A stretch of 64,000 bases of DNA from Labia minor (Eukaryota; Arthropoda; Insecta; Dermaptera; Spongiphoridae). Below the pieces are notes generated by a model. That model did no database searches and was not told the DNA's origin. It saw nothing but the letters and a program-made list of their open reading frames with translations. Positions 14,001 to 30,000 of the stretch are shown piece after piece; position 1 is the first letter of the stretch; each line of letters opens with the position of its first letter. The stretch lies in contig OY720348.1 in the NCBI GenBank assembly GCA_963082975.1, positions 60,952,719-61,016,718 on the forward strand, given 5' to 3'. A program made the translations under genes and the position numbers.

Positions 14001-17000
14001 GGATCAAGAGTATATCGAAATGGTATTCCTTCCAAAATTCTAAAACCAAAACCAATCATATGTTAATTTTTTTTTTTTTTTTTTTTTTTTAAATAAAAAT
14101 TTTTTACTGATAATTTATTATATCTTTTAGAAATGTAATGTTTTTTTTTTTAGATCAATAAAAAAAGTTAATTGAATGAAAAAAATATACTTTATATGTT
14201 ATGTTAAAAAAAGTAGGGATGATATAATCAAGCACCTGGTTGCTGAGTCGATGTTAACGATCAGTTTGGCTATACTCCTGGGACCATGGGGAGCCCGGGA
14301 TGTCACACAAGTTATTCGAGAACTGGATGCATGGGTGGCGTTGACATGACAGGGCAACTCGTCTAAATGGGCGGTCATCGTGCTGCCAATGTTCAGAAAC
14401 TGTCCAGTGATGGCCAATTGGGTGCCTCCGCTTTCAGGGCCCATTAACGGGTACACACCTTCTAATTTGATGTCCTAAAGGCAATGATGCATTCCAAAAA
14501 AAAAAAATACTTTTAATTATATTTATAATGATTCTTTGATTATTCAAGCATAATTTAAATATTAATATTTTACTGTTTAAACATTGATTGACAAAATTAA
14601 AAATTCTATACTTTTTGTTTTGTATGACTTTAAAAAAAAAAAAAAACTTTTTCTAATTAATATCAAAAAAGAATCTAATTTCAAAGTAATAAAATATGTC
14701 AGATATTTAAATAAATGAAAATTGTTTAAAGTAAAATATAATTTTTAAGGGAATTTTTATTTAAATATCACATTGTTTGTATAAATAATTTATTAAATTA
14801 AAATAACTGTACAACGTTTCGACTGCTTATTCTGCAGTCGTTTTCAAGTACCGTACGCAACGCCCATCATGAGTCAGTCCGCTTGAATCGGAGCAAGCGT
14901 AGGGTACTTGAAAACGACTGCAGAGTAAGCAGTCGAAACGTTGTATAGTTATTTTAATTTAATAAATAATTTATACAAACAATTAATAGCTTTAATAAAT
15001 ACATTAGTTTAAAATATAATTTATTGATTTTACTTTATAACTGAAGTGCACTGAAGATTCGGTATAACCGGCGTCATTGCCGACGATGACAGAGACTTCT
15101 ACCTCAACAGATGAGGCACCTGTTCTACACACGATTCTTACAGATACTTCATAATGGACCAATTCGCAAGGAACGTCGCCAATTCGTATCTTTCCTTTGA
15201 CATCTTCTTCTTTGAGACCCAAATTGGAGCCTTCAATGGTAACTAAAGTGCCACCCTCAATCGGACCACTTAGCGGTTTGATCTATAAAAATTAAAAAAA
15301 AAATTAAAAAAAATGTCAAAAATCAATTTAATATAAACAAAAAACAATGCCGTTTTTTTTTTGTTTGTTTTAATAAAATATTGAATATTTTTATATTTTC
15401 ATTTAAATATAAATATAATAAATTTTAATATTAAGGTGGAGTTTTAAAACGTTCCCGCCGGCATGTACCACCGGTGGCTCATGCCGCTGCATAAAATAAA
15501 TAGACGAAGGTGTTAAGCCCTTTTGAATTTCTCATGTGTTTTGACCCATCATAACAACTATCTTTGCCGAAAATATATGCAACGTCTTTTATTCTAAAAT
15601 CATAAAAAAGAAATCATATATTTAAAAATAAACAAACTAAAATTTTTATAGATTTTTTATACCCTTCAGAAGCTATTATTAATTTTACTCCCTTTGCATA
15701 TTTTTTGATATAAGAGCAATCATATATATATATATATATATATTAATTTGAATTTAATGAATTCAAGAATTCCGATTATCATAAAGCTTAATTTTTTTTT
15801 CCTAGAGGAATTTTTAATGAACATGTTTTTTAAATAAGATTCTCTCTTAAAAAGATTGCTGGCAATAAACCTTTTCCATTGACTCAGGTTACGCCTACCT
15901 TGCAGCTGTTAAATAGATCTCCCTAATTAGAAAGAATTTTTAATTTAAAAGGACAGAAATACTTTTTAAAAGTAGGGCTTTTAGGGAGTTTAATATACTT
16001 CAGTCAAATACTAATACCTATTTGATGTTTTTATTTATTTATTTATTTTTTTTTCTTTTTTAATAATTATTAGGATATTAACTGAGTTTTATCTAAGGGT
16101 TCATAGAATATTGAACATTATTCAAGAAAAATCCAATGTTATTGAGAATTATCAAAATAAAAATAAAATACCACTTATTAAATATAAATACCATCGAAAA
16201 ATAATAATATTATGACATTTAGTATTGTAAAGAGTGGAAAGGGAAGGAAACAAACGAAGGGAATTTCTCCATTAAGAAGATTACCATATCGATACGTGGC
16301 TCGGGGCATTCGCTGGTTGCTCTTTGCTGGCAACTGGCGGCGTAGCTGCAACGTCCCGAACACCAGGCGCATTCGTATTTTGCATGTCGAGTTACACAGA
16401 GGGAACAATCGGGATGCTCGCGATGGGATCCAAGAATTGCACACTTGTATAAAACGATATTCATGGTGTCCACATGGTGGTTACGATTCCATACAATTGT
16501 CACACTTGCTTGGTATTCTCCGGTGGCCGCCTCATACGAATACTAACAACAAAAAGATTAGAAAAATTAACTTTTTATTATTATTTTTTTTTTTTTTTTT
16601 TGAATTCTGAAAATCCAATACATTTTATGGTAATTGTTTATAAAACGGGAAGCTTCATGAATTTGGATGAAACTTTACCTGTGGGTTCCTTGTTTAATTC
16701 CAAAGAAACTTTTCTTATAAAATTTTTCTTGGTCTCTTCTAGTTTACGAGATAAACATTATTAAAATTTGCATATAAATCCATTGATATTCTATATCAGA
16801 GGTGGCCACAATGGTGATACTTAGAGCCATATTGAAGAATCGAAAATGTTACCTTTTTTTTGTGTCATGACTTTAAATTTTTTAATTGAACCACAATAAA
16901 CTCGAAAAGAGCCACGGTTTGGCCACCGTGGTTCTTTTTAGCTGTCATTATTCATTTGACCGGCAGAGGACTTCAATAATTTTCTGTGTTTTTTTTTTCC

Positions 17001-17758
17001 AGTTCGGTTTGGATAAATAAAAATTAAAAAAAATTAATTAATTAAAAATTTTTTCTATATTCAAACCGAACTTAAAAAAAAACCCCGAAAATTAGTGAAT
17101 AATTAGTGAAATAGACAATAAAACATTATTAAATGGTTGCTCATTCAAAACTAGTTTTTCTGTCAAACTTTAATAATTTTTATAATATTTATCTCGTAAA
17201 CTAGAAGAGACCGAGAAATATATTGCATAAGGATAGTTTCTTTGGAATTAAAAAAGGAATCCACTGGCAAAGTTTCAACCAAATCCCTGAAGCTTCTCGT
17301 TTTATAAAGAATTACCCTTTATTTACTAAATTATGTTAATTAAACTCATTTTCAATATCTTGATATTTCATAATTCAATTTATGATTTTATTTTATAATG
17401 TATAAATCACAATTACTTGGTATAATGTCATTTATAATAGAATTGGAACATTTCGATTCCACTCTCTTGTCCTAATTCCTGTTTAATTAACCCTTAGTAA
17501 ACTGGTCATATATAATAGAAGGCAATAAGATGCGAAAATTATTTTCAGTTTCAATGAACTAAGTAATAGGATAATAGTAATCAAAAGAAAGTTTCAGAAT
17601 TATTGTTTAATTAATGATAAAAAATTTTTAAAACTTAAAATTATTGTCTGACTTGTCTTTGTTTGTGTGAGAAATTAATTGATTAAAAAATAATCATAAT
17701 ATTTTTTATTTTTGGTCGAATTGTTTAAAATACTTTCAAAGAAATTTAATTTTATTTA

Positions 17759-17819
<61 letters not shown>

Positions 17820-20800
17820 AAATATGGTTTAATAAAATAGTTGATTTTTAATTAACAAAGGTGGCGAAAGATTGTCTTCATTAAATGTTAATTAATTAAG
17901 AAAGGACGAACCAACCATTTTTAATGGAAATTAAAAATGTTAAGTTCATGTGAGCGCATGTTTAGAATTGCCAATTCATTCCAAAAAAACAATTGATACT
18001 ACAAATTGGAGTAATCAAAATTAATTAACCATTGTTATTCAATTAGTAACTTATTAAATATCGGAATGGGAGGTAATGAACGAGCTTGGGAAAATGAGAT
18101 TCCTATAAAACCATTTTGAAAGAGGAGAATAAAATTAGTAAATTAATATGTGTGGGGTGTTGGAATCGGAAAGAAAAAATATTGGTGATAGGAACCTTGT
18201 CACCGGTGCTTGAAATTGCTTTTCATTTTGGGTGCTGTTTTTTATGATTTAATTTATTAAAAGAATCTGCAATTAATGAATGAAATGGACCAAATAAAAA
18301 AAAAAAAAAAGAAAAACTAAATTTAAAAATACGCATTTCTTTAATTAATTAAATTTTTGAATAATAGAACAATTTATTTGCCCATAAATAAGATTATCAA
18401 TGTTATTTATTTATTTAATTTGATTATAAAATACAAAATAATAATTGCGCCTCTAATAGTGAAATTGTTATTTATAGTTAATTTGTAATGGTCTTTTTTT
18501 ACCGACCGATGATAGGAAAGGAAGGTATTGTTTTTACACCAAATTGATATATATAATACATTAATACAGTGGTTTCCAACCTTTCTGTACCGGCGACCCC
18601 CTTTTTAAAAAAAAAAATTCTTGCGCCCCCTTAATTTTTGTAATAATCTAATTTCCTCTTAAAATAGTAGAACCATATTGAGATACCTTCGCGGGCACTT
18701 GAAATTGGTTCTAATACCTTCGCGACCCTCTTACAACAGTATCGCGCCCCCCCAGGAGGGCGCGCCCCATAGGTTAGAGAACGCTGCATTAATATATGCC
18801 TCATATTTAAAAAAAAAGTTGAATTTTCCGCAGACTTTATAAAAAAAATCATTTTTATGCAATTAAAATGCCCGATATTAATGGAATTATGAAAGATATA
18901 ATAAATATATAAATTGATTCTTATTTAGATTAAAAAAAAATGGAATGAATTGATATATAATTTATTAAAATATATAGGTACCTCGTATTTAAAAATTTTA
19001 AAAAATCCCCAATATGTTTAATAAATGAAAATCAAACTTTTCAATTTTCAAAATCAAAAAATCTGAAATTTTGCGCTTTGAAAATCATCCTATATCATTG
19101 GTTAAATTTATAAATGTTGAAATTTCATTTAAATTTATAAAAAATATCTTTTTTACCGAACGACGATAGAAAGGGAAGGTATTGTTTTTACACCAAATTT
19201 CACATGTGGAGATTTTTACATATCTCCACGAATCATGCATTTTTTAACAGAAAAAAGTATTTTTATCATGATGTCTGCCCGTCTGTCCGTCTGTCCATTG
19301 TGTGTCCGTATAGACATTTACTTAATGCATCAGTAGCATGAATTTATTAACTTTTGGTGTATATCCAGAAACCGAAAGTGGTAGTTTACAAAGTAATTAA
19401 TTAATTTCATATTCGTTGTCGGAAATTTTTCACTTATATAGTAGTAATTAATAACTGAGTAATTAAACTAAAAATAAAAACCAAGATAATATAATTTAGT
19501 CTTTTTAATTCAAGTTGTAAAAATATTATTTTTTTTTTTGATACTTTAATTATATATATAATGTAGTTTGGAAATTAATTTATTTCAAATCGTCGGTTGG
19601 TTCTGTGCCTGGTCACAGCTCATTTTTTATATTTATTTTCTTATAATTTTAGTATTTTCTAGGGTTAAACTTACCGTTGTTTTATCACAAACAATAAATC
19701 GGTTGGCCTCGACGCGGGCTGGCACCATCATTTTAGCTCCCTCGATGGTGACGATGCACTGGAAGCCGGTGTGACCAACCTGAGGATGCGGCAGGTTCTC
19801 CACCTCAAGGACGATCTCTTTCGGGACGTTGTTCGGAAGGAGGATCGATGTCTCGGGATGCAAGAATCGTGGACAAAAGTTGCTGCCGTGGGTCATCAGT
19901 TGGCCAGGATTCTAGTCCAATGACAGAGGAAGAAAAACATGTTCAAACAAGTTTCTAAGGGACAAACATCATTTTCATTCGATAGATATATATATCTTCT
20001 ATGTCAATACTTATGTGTAAAAAAGTTAAAAGAGAATAAGTTTTAAATGAAAAAGAAGTATAACTTTTCTTGTAGATATAAAATATAAATAAGAAAGTTA
20101 TAAATGGACTGAATGTATTATTAACAAAACCGAGCTATTGAAATATATGTGGTCTGTATTATTTATTAAATTCAATTTATTAAAAAATCATAAAAAAATA
20201 AAAAAAAAATATATATATAAATAAATATAAAACAAATAAATATTTGTCTCCTGTTAGTTGTTCATATTAGTTGTCATGGATTTGGATAAAACTTTACCGG
20301 TGGATTCCTTTTTTAATTCCAAAGTAATGTTTTTTATTGACTAGTTCACTAATTTTCGGTTTTTTCGGTTCGCATATAGAAATTTAATTAATTGATTTTC
20401 ATATATTTAAACGGAACTGAAAAAAAACACACAGAAAATTAGCGGAGCCCTCTGCTGGTCAAATCAATAAAACATGGTAGCTAAATAGAATTTTAATGGT
20501 TCTATATGCAAATTTTAATAAGTTTTATCTCGTAAACTAGAAGAGACCGAGAAATTTTGCATAAGACAAGTTTCTTTGGAATTAACAAAGAATTCACTGG
20601 TAAAGTTTTATCCAAATCCATAACATGACAACTAATCTGAACAATTACCTTTTTTTTTCATATCAAAGGATAAACATTTTTTTGAAATCCTACCTAATTT
20701 AGAACTATATTTTAAAATAAAATAAACTGAATAATTAATGAAGTTATTCCATTATTGTTTTATTAAATTTTTCACTTCTCGTATATATATATAAATTCAT

Positions 20801-22816
20801 CTCTCACCCTCTCATCTCTCAAATTAATTCACTAAAAATCAAACTTGACCAAATGTTTTGAATGTAATTAACAAGCAATTTATAGATGACAGTGTTGTTT
20901 TAAGGTGAAGTGTTTTCATAAAATACAAAAATTTTATTATTATTATATAATTATCAAATATAATTTTAAAGAATTTTGAATAACGGTGAACACACACATA
21001 TCAATGTTTATACTTAATTATAACTAAACATCCCTCTTGTATTTCCATTTTCTACCAGGGCCTGATCGAATCGTGAAGTAAACTGTAGAATCCTGAGATT
21101 TATAAATTTGAAATATAAAATAAATTAAACATTTGTTTATTTATATATAATATATATCGGGCTTAATTTTTATTTTCGATTCAGGATTTTCATTTTTGAA
21201 AACATTAATGAATTTGTTTCTTTTTCAAATACTTTATTGAATCTATTTGGTATTGTTTGTGTTGTTTTGTTTTTTTTTTTAATAAATTTGCAAACATTCA
21301 ATTAACTTCAAAAATAATGAAATAATTGTAAATAATAGATTAAGTATTTTTAAATATTCGGTAATTGTCCAGATTAGTTGTCATGTCATGAATTTGTATA
21401 AAACTTTACCAGTGGATACTTTATTAATTCTAAAGAAACTTTTCTTGTGCAATTTTTCCGGGTCGCTTCTATTTTACGGGATAAAAATTATTAAAATTTG
21501 CATATAAATTCATTGATATTCTATTTAGCTACGATGTTTTATTCATTTAACCAGCAGAGGGCTCCATTAATTTTTTGAAGGGGGGGTTCAGTTCGGATTG
21601 GATATATAAAAATTAAAAAAATAATTAATTAAATAATTTCTCTATATCCAAACCGCACCGAAAATTAGTGAATAAGTGAATAATTAATGAATTAGTCAAT
21701 AAAACATTACTTAATGGCTGCACATTTCGACGTTCATAACTAGCTAATCTGTCAAACTTAAAAAAATCTTTATTTATCTCATAAACTAGAAGAAACCGAG
21801 AAATAATGCATTAAGTGTCTTTGGATTTAAAAAAGGAATCCATTGTCAAAGTTTTAAACAAATCAATGACATGACAACTAATTTGGACAATTACCAAATA
21901 TTCTTATTACATGTATTTCTCTTCGATGGATTTGCTTTTAACAATAAATATATGAATTATAACTTTCAAATTAAATTTTGAATTTGTTCTATCTTATTAA
22001 TTTTGTACAAACTGGAACACATGGTGAACTGGAGAAGTCGAATAATTGAGAAGTTTTTTTTTCAATATTCCTTTATAAACAAAAATATAAAATTAAAATC
22101 TCTCTATTATTTATTAATATTTTATATATTTTTTTTCATACTATACTTTATATGATATACTGTAATATGTTATGTTTTTTTTTGATATTATATAAAATAA
22201 TAAGTAAAAATAATTTATTTTGTTCTATTCCTCCATGGTTTGTATTATTATCATAAAGAAATATGATTATTTTATATTCGAAAAATGAAACGAAGCATGA
22301 TAATAAGAAAAATATTCTAATTTTAAAATATAATAAAGTTGAAGGATTGTCTATTTCAATAATTTCATTCGAAAATAGGAAAGATATTGTAACATTTCAA
22401 ACAAAACCAAGCAAATATTGATGAGCTTCTCTAACCACTAAAATAAATGACGTTTCAACATAATTTATAGAGTCCATTTCATTACAAGTCCTAGTTCATT
22501 TAACATCTAATCGAATCACATTAGAGATTACTTGAGTATATCAGAATAAGCGGTCGAAACCTTCCCAAACCAGAAATGTTCATCAAAATTAACTAATTAC
22601 AAGTAGAAATAAATACAATATAAATAAATGCAAATAATAGCTCTATTCAATTTAATATATAATGTATAATGGTGAATAAGAGAAAAAATAATTAAGAAAA
22701 TCCTTTTTGATAATTTTGTAAAAACGAAATTAAACAAAATAAATGAATAAGTAAATTAGTATTATCATTAATTATAACTTTTAATAATATTATATAAAGT
22801 TAAGATTTGTTGTATT

Positions 22817-22858
<42 letters not shown>

Positions 22859-23221
22859 GTGTAGAAGTATGAAACCGGAATTTTCCTATAGATGGTGCTC
22901 GCTATCAGTTTGAAGACCGTAAGACCGCTTCTGTAACGCCATTTTCTCTCTCTAAGAGCTGACGAAGTTTGTCAACACACAATAATCTAAGTTTCATACA
23001 CCGGTATGTTTTTCTATAACCTCAAATATGTCGAGTTTTGTGCCTACGAAGTATGATTTGCGGACAGCATTGGTTTTCTGCTATCATTTGAAGAAAACTA
23101 CTGCAGAATCGCATAGAATGCTTGTCGAAGCATTTGGTAAACATGCTCTTGACAAAAATCAATGCTTTGAGTGGTTTAAAAAATTTAAAAGTAGTGATTT
23201 TGACGTGAGAATCGAGGAGAG

Positions 23222-23253
<32 letters not shown>

Positions 23254-25492
23254 TATATCAGCTTTGACTAGAAACTCTCCACAAAAAGAAAATAATAGTC
23301 TATGACTGTACTATACTATTTTATATTGTAAAATTATAAAAAAATTTCTTTGTATTTTTTTTTTTTTTGTTTATGGATAATCCAATTATAATTTACTAAA
23401 ACCACCCATTATTTACTGACTATAAATTTTTTGGTTATCAACTTCTTTTCTATGGTTGTTTTCACTTAAAACTTTTCCTAAGATGCTTTTAAAGTTCACA
23501 AATCATCTTGTTACAAATTTCCACTTTCTAACCTTGATAAGTTTCTGATTTTTATATTTTGATCTTTTATATAAAATATTTAGATAAGAAAAGTATTATA
23601 ATTTGCAAAAATTCATAGAAATTGTTATAAAATTGTAATTTGACGCCGATACATACAAAACACCTCAATTATTTATAATAATTCCCTTCATAATTTCTTT
23701 TGCCGGGAAACATTTTCTTACTATTAAATATAGATCAATATATATGCTAAAATAGGAGAATAAATGAAAATAATTATAAATAGATTAAAAATGGTAACAC
23801 AATTTAAAAAAAAATTATAACATATTAGTAATTACTAATCAATCTAACTAATACTCTTCAAGAAGTTTACGGAACTTTAATGAATAATAAGTTGATATTC
23901 TAATGAAATACTAATGAATTAATAATGGACAACAAATGAAAAAAAAAAATTAATAAAAATATTAATTAATAAATTATTGATTTTTCTATAATTTTTAATA
24001 AAGAATAGAAAAAAAACTCTGACTTTTGTATGTTGTACATAAGGACAACGCCTATCAAGTCGGTTATATCAATTAGCTGTCCTATGATCAGTACAACGGG
24101 TCCTATCAACCTTTACCTTGATTTTCTTGATCGGAGGCGCTACAATTACCTTCCTAATCTTTAATTGCTATTATTATTATCCGTTTTGGATCGCTCTTTA
24201 ATACTAAAATAACTTTTACACACACATAAATGTTGTTATCGTAACTCTCCAATAGATAAACGACCTCCGGTATTCTATTAAACCTATAAAAAATAACCTG
24301 ACTTTTGTATCTCCTACGCAAGGACAACGCCTATCAAGTCGGTTATATCAATCAGTACAACGGGTCCTATCAACCTTTACCTTGATATTCTTGATCGGAG
24401 GCGCTATCAAGTAGCTTTCTCAATTTTGATCCCGGAGGCTGGGTTGACTCCATCCCATACACCCCAATTAGAGAAATTACATTGCAAGGCCCAGGACTTG
24501 AATCTGGGATCACGAGAATGTGAACAAGCTACACTACCTCCCACCCTGTGGCGCCTTTTACTAAATAACAAAATTAATAATAGATAATAATAATTTTATC
24601 AATATTAATAACTTCATAAAACCTCAAGAATTAATTAACATATTAGTTTATTACTCAAAATCATTCAGAGAATTAACCAAACGTGAGTTAAGAGACTATT
24701 ATAATGTAATTATATACTGAAAATCTATAATTTATTAATTTAAGTTAATTTGTGTAACATCCAATGCTTTGTATAACTATTTTTCGATTTTTAGAAATGC
24801 TTATTTCAACCATTCAAATATTAATTGGTAAATCTTAAAAAGCTATGACATTTATATCGTTTTGGAAAAGTTCAAAGGGTTATTATCTATATAAATAATT
24901 ATCCCATCAATATAATTGTATATCAAATTCATTGTATTAATGGTGATTTGCAGAAGCATTTTTGTTATATAAATATTTAATAAAACATAAAAAAAAAAAC
25001 ATCAAACAATTTTAAGTAGATGGAATTATCAATTCTTTTAATATTTCATTAACAAATTTGTTGTGCAATTGAAATAGCTTCCCTCCCCCTCTCCCTCTTC
25101 AAACACCTAATGGAAATATTAATTTTCACCAATGAATAGCAATTTTTTTCCCTCGAATATGAAAAGAAATGCCAAGTAAATATCCAGGATGAGGTTTTCG
25201 GTTTTGTAATTCGGGACAAGAGAGCGCTGTGGCTTCCAGTTTTCTAAATTACCAAAAGCAATATAATCGGGTCAAATGTAACGAGGAAGGGTGTGTTAGG
25301 GAGGTGGATGGAAGGATTGTGTTGAAAAGGTTCATCTGGATGGAGTGCACGAATTAAATGATTTCCATCACGTGGCAAGACACGTGCCCATCTTGCTCCG
25401 AGTTTGCAATCGATGGCTGGCTTTGTTTCCAGTTCGAATTAAAAAACTAATCTCTCCCATCCGACTAAGCTAACCAGTTAAACTTATAAAAC

Positions 25493-25529
<37 letters not shown>

Positions 25530-26972
25530 TAATTAAAATCCGATGCAGATCTATTTGGTGTGTGTGTGTGGGGGGGGGTCACTATTCGAGATAATGTAAT
25601 TAGTAGGAACACTAACACTCTCAAAGGAGTAGGTGGAGTACAATATACCTACGTATTGTTCCATATCATCCATTCAAATTCATTCATCCATTTCCCAGAG
25701 GGCCATTGCCTATAATAGATTTATTTCTCTCTTTTATATTTTTTTAATATAATTTCTTATCTAAGTTAGTTGTTAATTGTATCATGAATAACGAGAGTCA
25801 AATATTTCTTTTTGTTTAAATTTAATTGAATTAATTTAATAATAAGATCAATTGATAAGAATTTTTTTTTTTTTTTTTAATATTATTTTCAACTATTTTC
25901 AATAGTCAGTTTTAATCTCTCAATACCAAAAATATTTTATTTAATATTTTTGAAAAATTATTTAAAAACAAGTCTCATTTTTTTTTTTTTTTTGTTATTT
26001 GAATTCTGACAAATTTTTTTTATATAAGAGATGAAATGTCTATTATTTAATTTTAAATATAAATTATTTCAAATATTTTTTTTTATTTTTGATATTTTTA
26101 AGAAAAATATAGTTATTTTACTTTTTTTTAATACTATTTATCTTGGTTATTTAAAGTTTGACAAAATATTTCATATGAGACGAAAATTGTAGATTAAAAC
26201 TCCTCAGATTAAATTTTCTATATTTTTTTTTATAATTCACACACACACAGGAAATATGGCTATTTTACTTTTTTAATATGTATTTATTCAATTATGAAGG
26301 AATTTGTATATAAAATTTAACCGAAATTTTGTTCAAAATTTCTGCCACACACACATACGAAGAAGGCAATCAGAATGACTTGAAACGTGAAGATATATAA
26401 AAAATCGCATATCGATAGTGAATCAGGATTACAATATTTTTACTCTCAAAAAACTTAAGAGATTTTTTTTGATTGAAAGGTAAAAAATATATTGTGAGAT
26501 AATTTGTAATATAATGAATTTAGTACCTGGTTCACCGAGCTGCCGCTCGGTACTTTAAAAAAATTATTCCTTATAAACAATGAATATTTAAGATTAAGAT
26601 TAATATTTAAAATAAATAAACGACAAAATATAGGAAACAATTTCAAAAAATTTAAAAGAACATAAATTTAAAAAAAAAATAGTCATAAAACATACAACCC
26701 TTAAACGTACGTATTAATGCACTGAAAGACAAAAAAAAGTATGGCCTGTGGATATAACATAATATATATTTCTTAATTTGATTAAAAAATATTATTAAAA
26801 TAAATATTTTTAATTTTATTTTATTTATAATATTTTGTATTTAAGGAAGCGCTGGCTGATGTGGCTGCTTACGTCATTTAAAAATACTATATTAAATTAA
26901 GCAAATTCTTACAAAGATGATTTTGCCCGAGTCAGAAACCAATACAGATCGATTTTTCTTTATAAATATATA

Positions 26973-27011
<39 letters not shown>

Positions 27012-30000
27012 ATTTTTGCTAGTATAATAAGATAAGATCAATGAATAGATATATAAACAAGAATTGTATTTTAAGTGAACTGAATTATTAAAAATATAAA
27101 TATATATAGAAATATACCATTTTTGATAGTATGATAAGATAAAATATATATATATATATTATGTAGACTAATAATGATACTTTTTAAGAAAAAAATGTCA
27201 TTATTCATATAAAAAAAAAAGAAATTTATAAATAATGATTATGGAAGATCAACAAATATATACCTATAAATTATTAATATTATTCTAAGTATTGATTCAA
27301 AAATTGATTGAAAAAATAGGTAAGTACCCCACTCCAAAATATTAAAAAAAAAACATTGAAAAAGATGGATTTGTTTGTAAATAATACTGTAAATATTAAT
27401 ATCTCTTTAAGGTATTCTATTTTTTTTTACAATTTTTATAAGACATATAATAAGAAGTTGAATTATAAGGGCAATGGCATTTTTTATCGCTCGTTACACT
27501 GACATCTATCGGAATGGCGTATTCAAGTGACCTTTGTTGAAGTTATCTAATTTTTATTATTATTATTGTGTGAGACAGTGACCTTTCAAGAAAAGAATTA
27601 TTGGCGTTTGTTTATTATGCTAATTTCACCTGAATTTGTATATCAATGAAGGAAAATTAAAATACATTCCAACAAAATTAATTAAAATGAACATTTATCC
27701 AACTCAAAGTTTATCTTTCTTTTTTGTTTTTGTTTTGTTTAATAAGGAATTTCACTTTTTTATTTAAAATATTATTATTGTTTCATATTTCATCCAATTT
27801 CATCAAATAATTTAAGATAAAGGCGATGTTTTGAAAAGAAAATTGCAAACATACATGTTCACGTTACATATTTCCTTGTCAGTATATTCAACTTTTTCTC
27901 TCTTTTTGCTTAGTATTTTTTTCTTTTCCATTTATAGATTAAATGATAAAAATGTTATCTGACATCAATTAATTTTTAATGAGATCCAAAATTACGAATT
28001 GCTAATCTGAATGTTGACAGACAATTCAGACATTTCAAGAATATTACTATAAAATAAAAAAAAAAAATGATTTTTCACTCAAGGAAAAAAAATATATGTG
28101 AATGAAGATGAGAGAAATATATAATTTCACGAGAGGAATAGATAAGATTGAGATGAACAATTTAAAAGTGAAAGTGAATAGGGAAGATGTTTTTAGAAAA
28201 TGAGAATTGCACACATTTACATATGAAACAAGTCAAGTTTCTGTGAAGTTCATTGACTAAATTCGATAATAACGAAAATGATTCAATTTATATATAAATA
28301 ATACCTAAATATATATAAATATATATTTAAAAAAATATTTCTTATGAACTATGAATATTTAAGATTAATTGTAAGATTATGATTTAAAACGACAAAATAT
28401 AGGAAACAATTTCAAATATAATTTAAAAGAACATAAATTAAAACATAAATCATAAAGCCCTTAAACGTACGTATTAATGCACTGAAAGACAGAAAAGTAT
28501 GGTCTGTGAATATAACATAATATATATTTCTTAATTTGATTAAAAAATATTATTAAAATAAATATTTTTAATTTTAGTTTTTATAATATTTTGTATTTAA
28601 GGAAGCGCTGCCCAGTATATTTTATTATTAAAATTCCTATTTTGAATTAAGAAAAGGCTGAAACCAATACAGGTCGATTTTTCTTTATAAATACTATCTA
28701 TGGTGTGAATTTCAAAAAAATCCTTCGAGCGGTTTAATATTTCAAAAATACAAATATATATTCACTAGCTGCTCAGAGCGCCGAAGGCGCTCTTCACACC
28801 TAGACGGTGGCTCTGCCCCTGTACCCCTGTAGTCTATCTTTTTTTTAACCTCTCTTCTTTTTCTTCTTCTGTCTCAGTAGATCGACCTGCTGTATTTAAG
28901 ACCCTATTTTTAAAAAGGCTATTTTCTCTCTCAGACAGAGACTCAATTAATTGTTTTTTAATTTTAGGTTCCCTATCTTTGTTTTGTAATTCTAACAAAT
29001 CAGATGACCCTACCTGACTTAATTTTAAACGTTCTTTTCTTTACCTACTATTTTTTAAATACCTACTTAAATTTGATTTTTTTCGCTGGCATTCTGGAAA
29101 AAAATTTCAACTAAAATGTCGAGTCAAATTTGAAATTTGTTGTTATCGGTTGCCATGGTAACGTATGGGAAAAAGAAAAGGGCTGTTTTTAGGGTTTTCC
29201 TGGCAATTATTTGGTTTTTTCTCGCCGTATAAACCATCTTTGGACTTAAAACGAACATTTAAAAATTGTGGCAAAATTTGTCCAAACGATATTGAGACTT
29301 ACAAAAATATTTTGCGATTCATTTTTACCGACCGACGATAGTAAGGGAGGTATTGTTTTCACACCAAATTTCACATGTGGAGATTTTTACATATCTCCAC
29401 GAATCATGCATTTTCTAAACAGAAAAAAGTATTTTTAGCATGATGTCTGTCCGTCTGTCCGTCTGTCCGTCCGTCCGTATAGATGTGTACAGCCTGAACG
29501 GCTCAACCGATTTTGATGAAATTTGGTATATTTACTTAATGGATCAGTGGGATGAATTGATCAACTTTTGGTGCAATTCCGGAAACCGGAAGTGGTAGTA
29601 TTAGCGATCGACGATAGGAAGGGAAGGGTTATTTTCACACCAAATTTCAGATGAGGAGATTTTTGTTATATATCACCACGAATCATGCACTTTGTATTGG
29701 TTTTATCCTCGAGAAAAATCATATTTATTAGTTTTTTCTTGATTTAAAATTATATGACGTCATCCAGCCATTCATGACGTCACAGCCTGGTCTTGCATAT
29801 ATATTATAAATAAAATAAAATTAAAAATGTTTATATTTATTATTTATCTATCCATATCTGTTTTTTATTACATTAATAGATACATTAAAATTATTTGAAA
29901 TTGTTTCTGTAGCTGGAAATTAATTTATTTCAAACCGTCGGTCGGTTCGGACCTGGCCACAGGTCAACTTATTATATTATAGATACAATTTTTACTAGTA

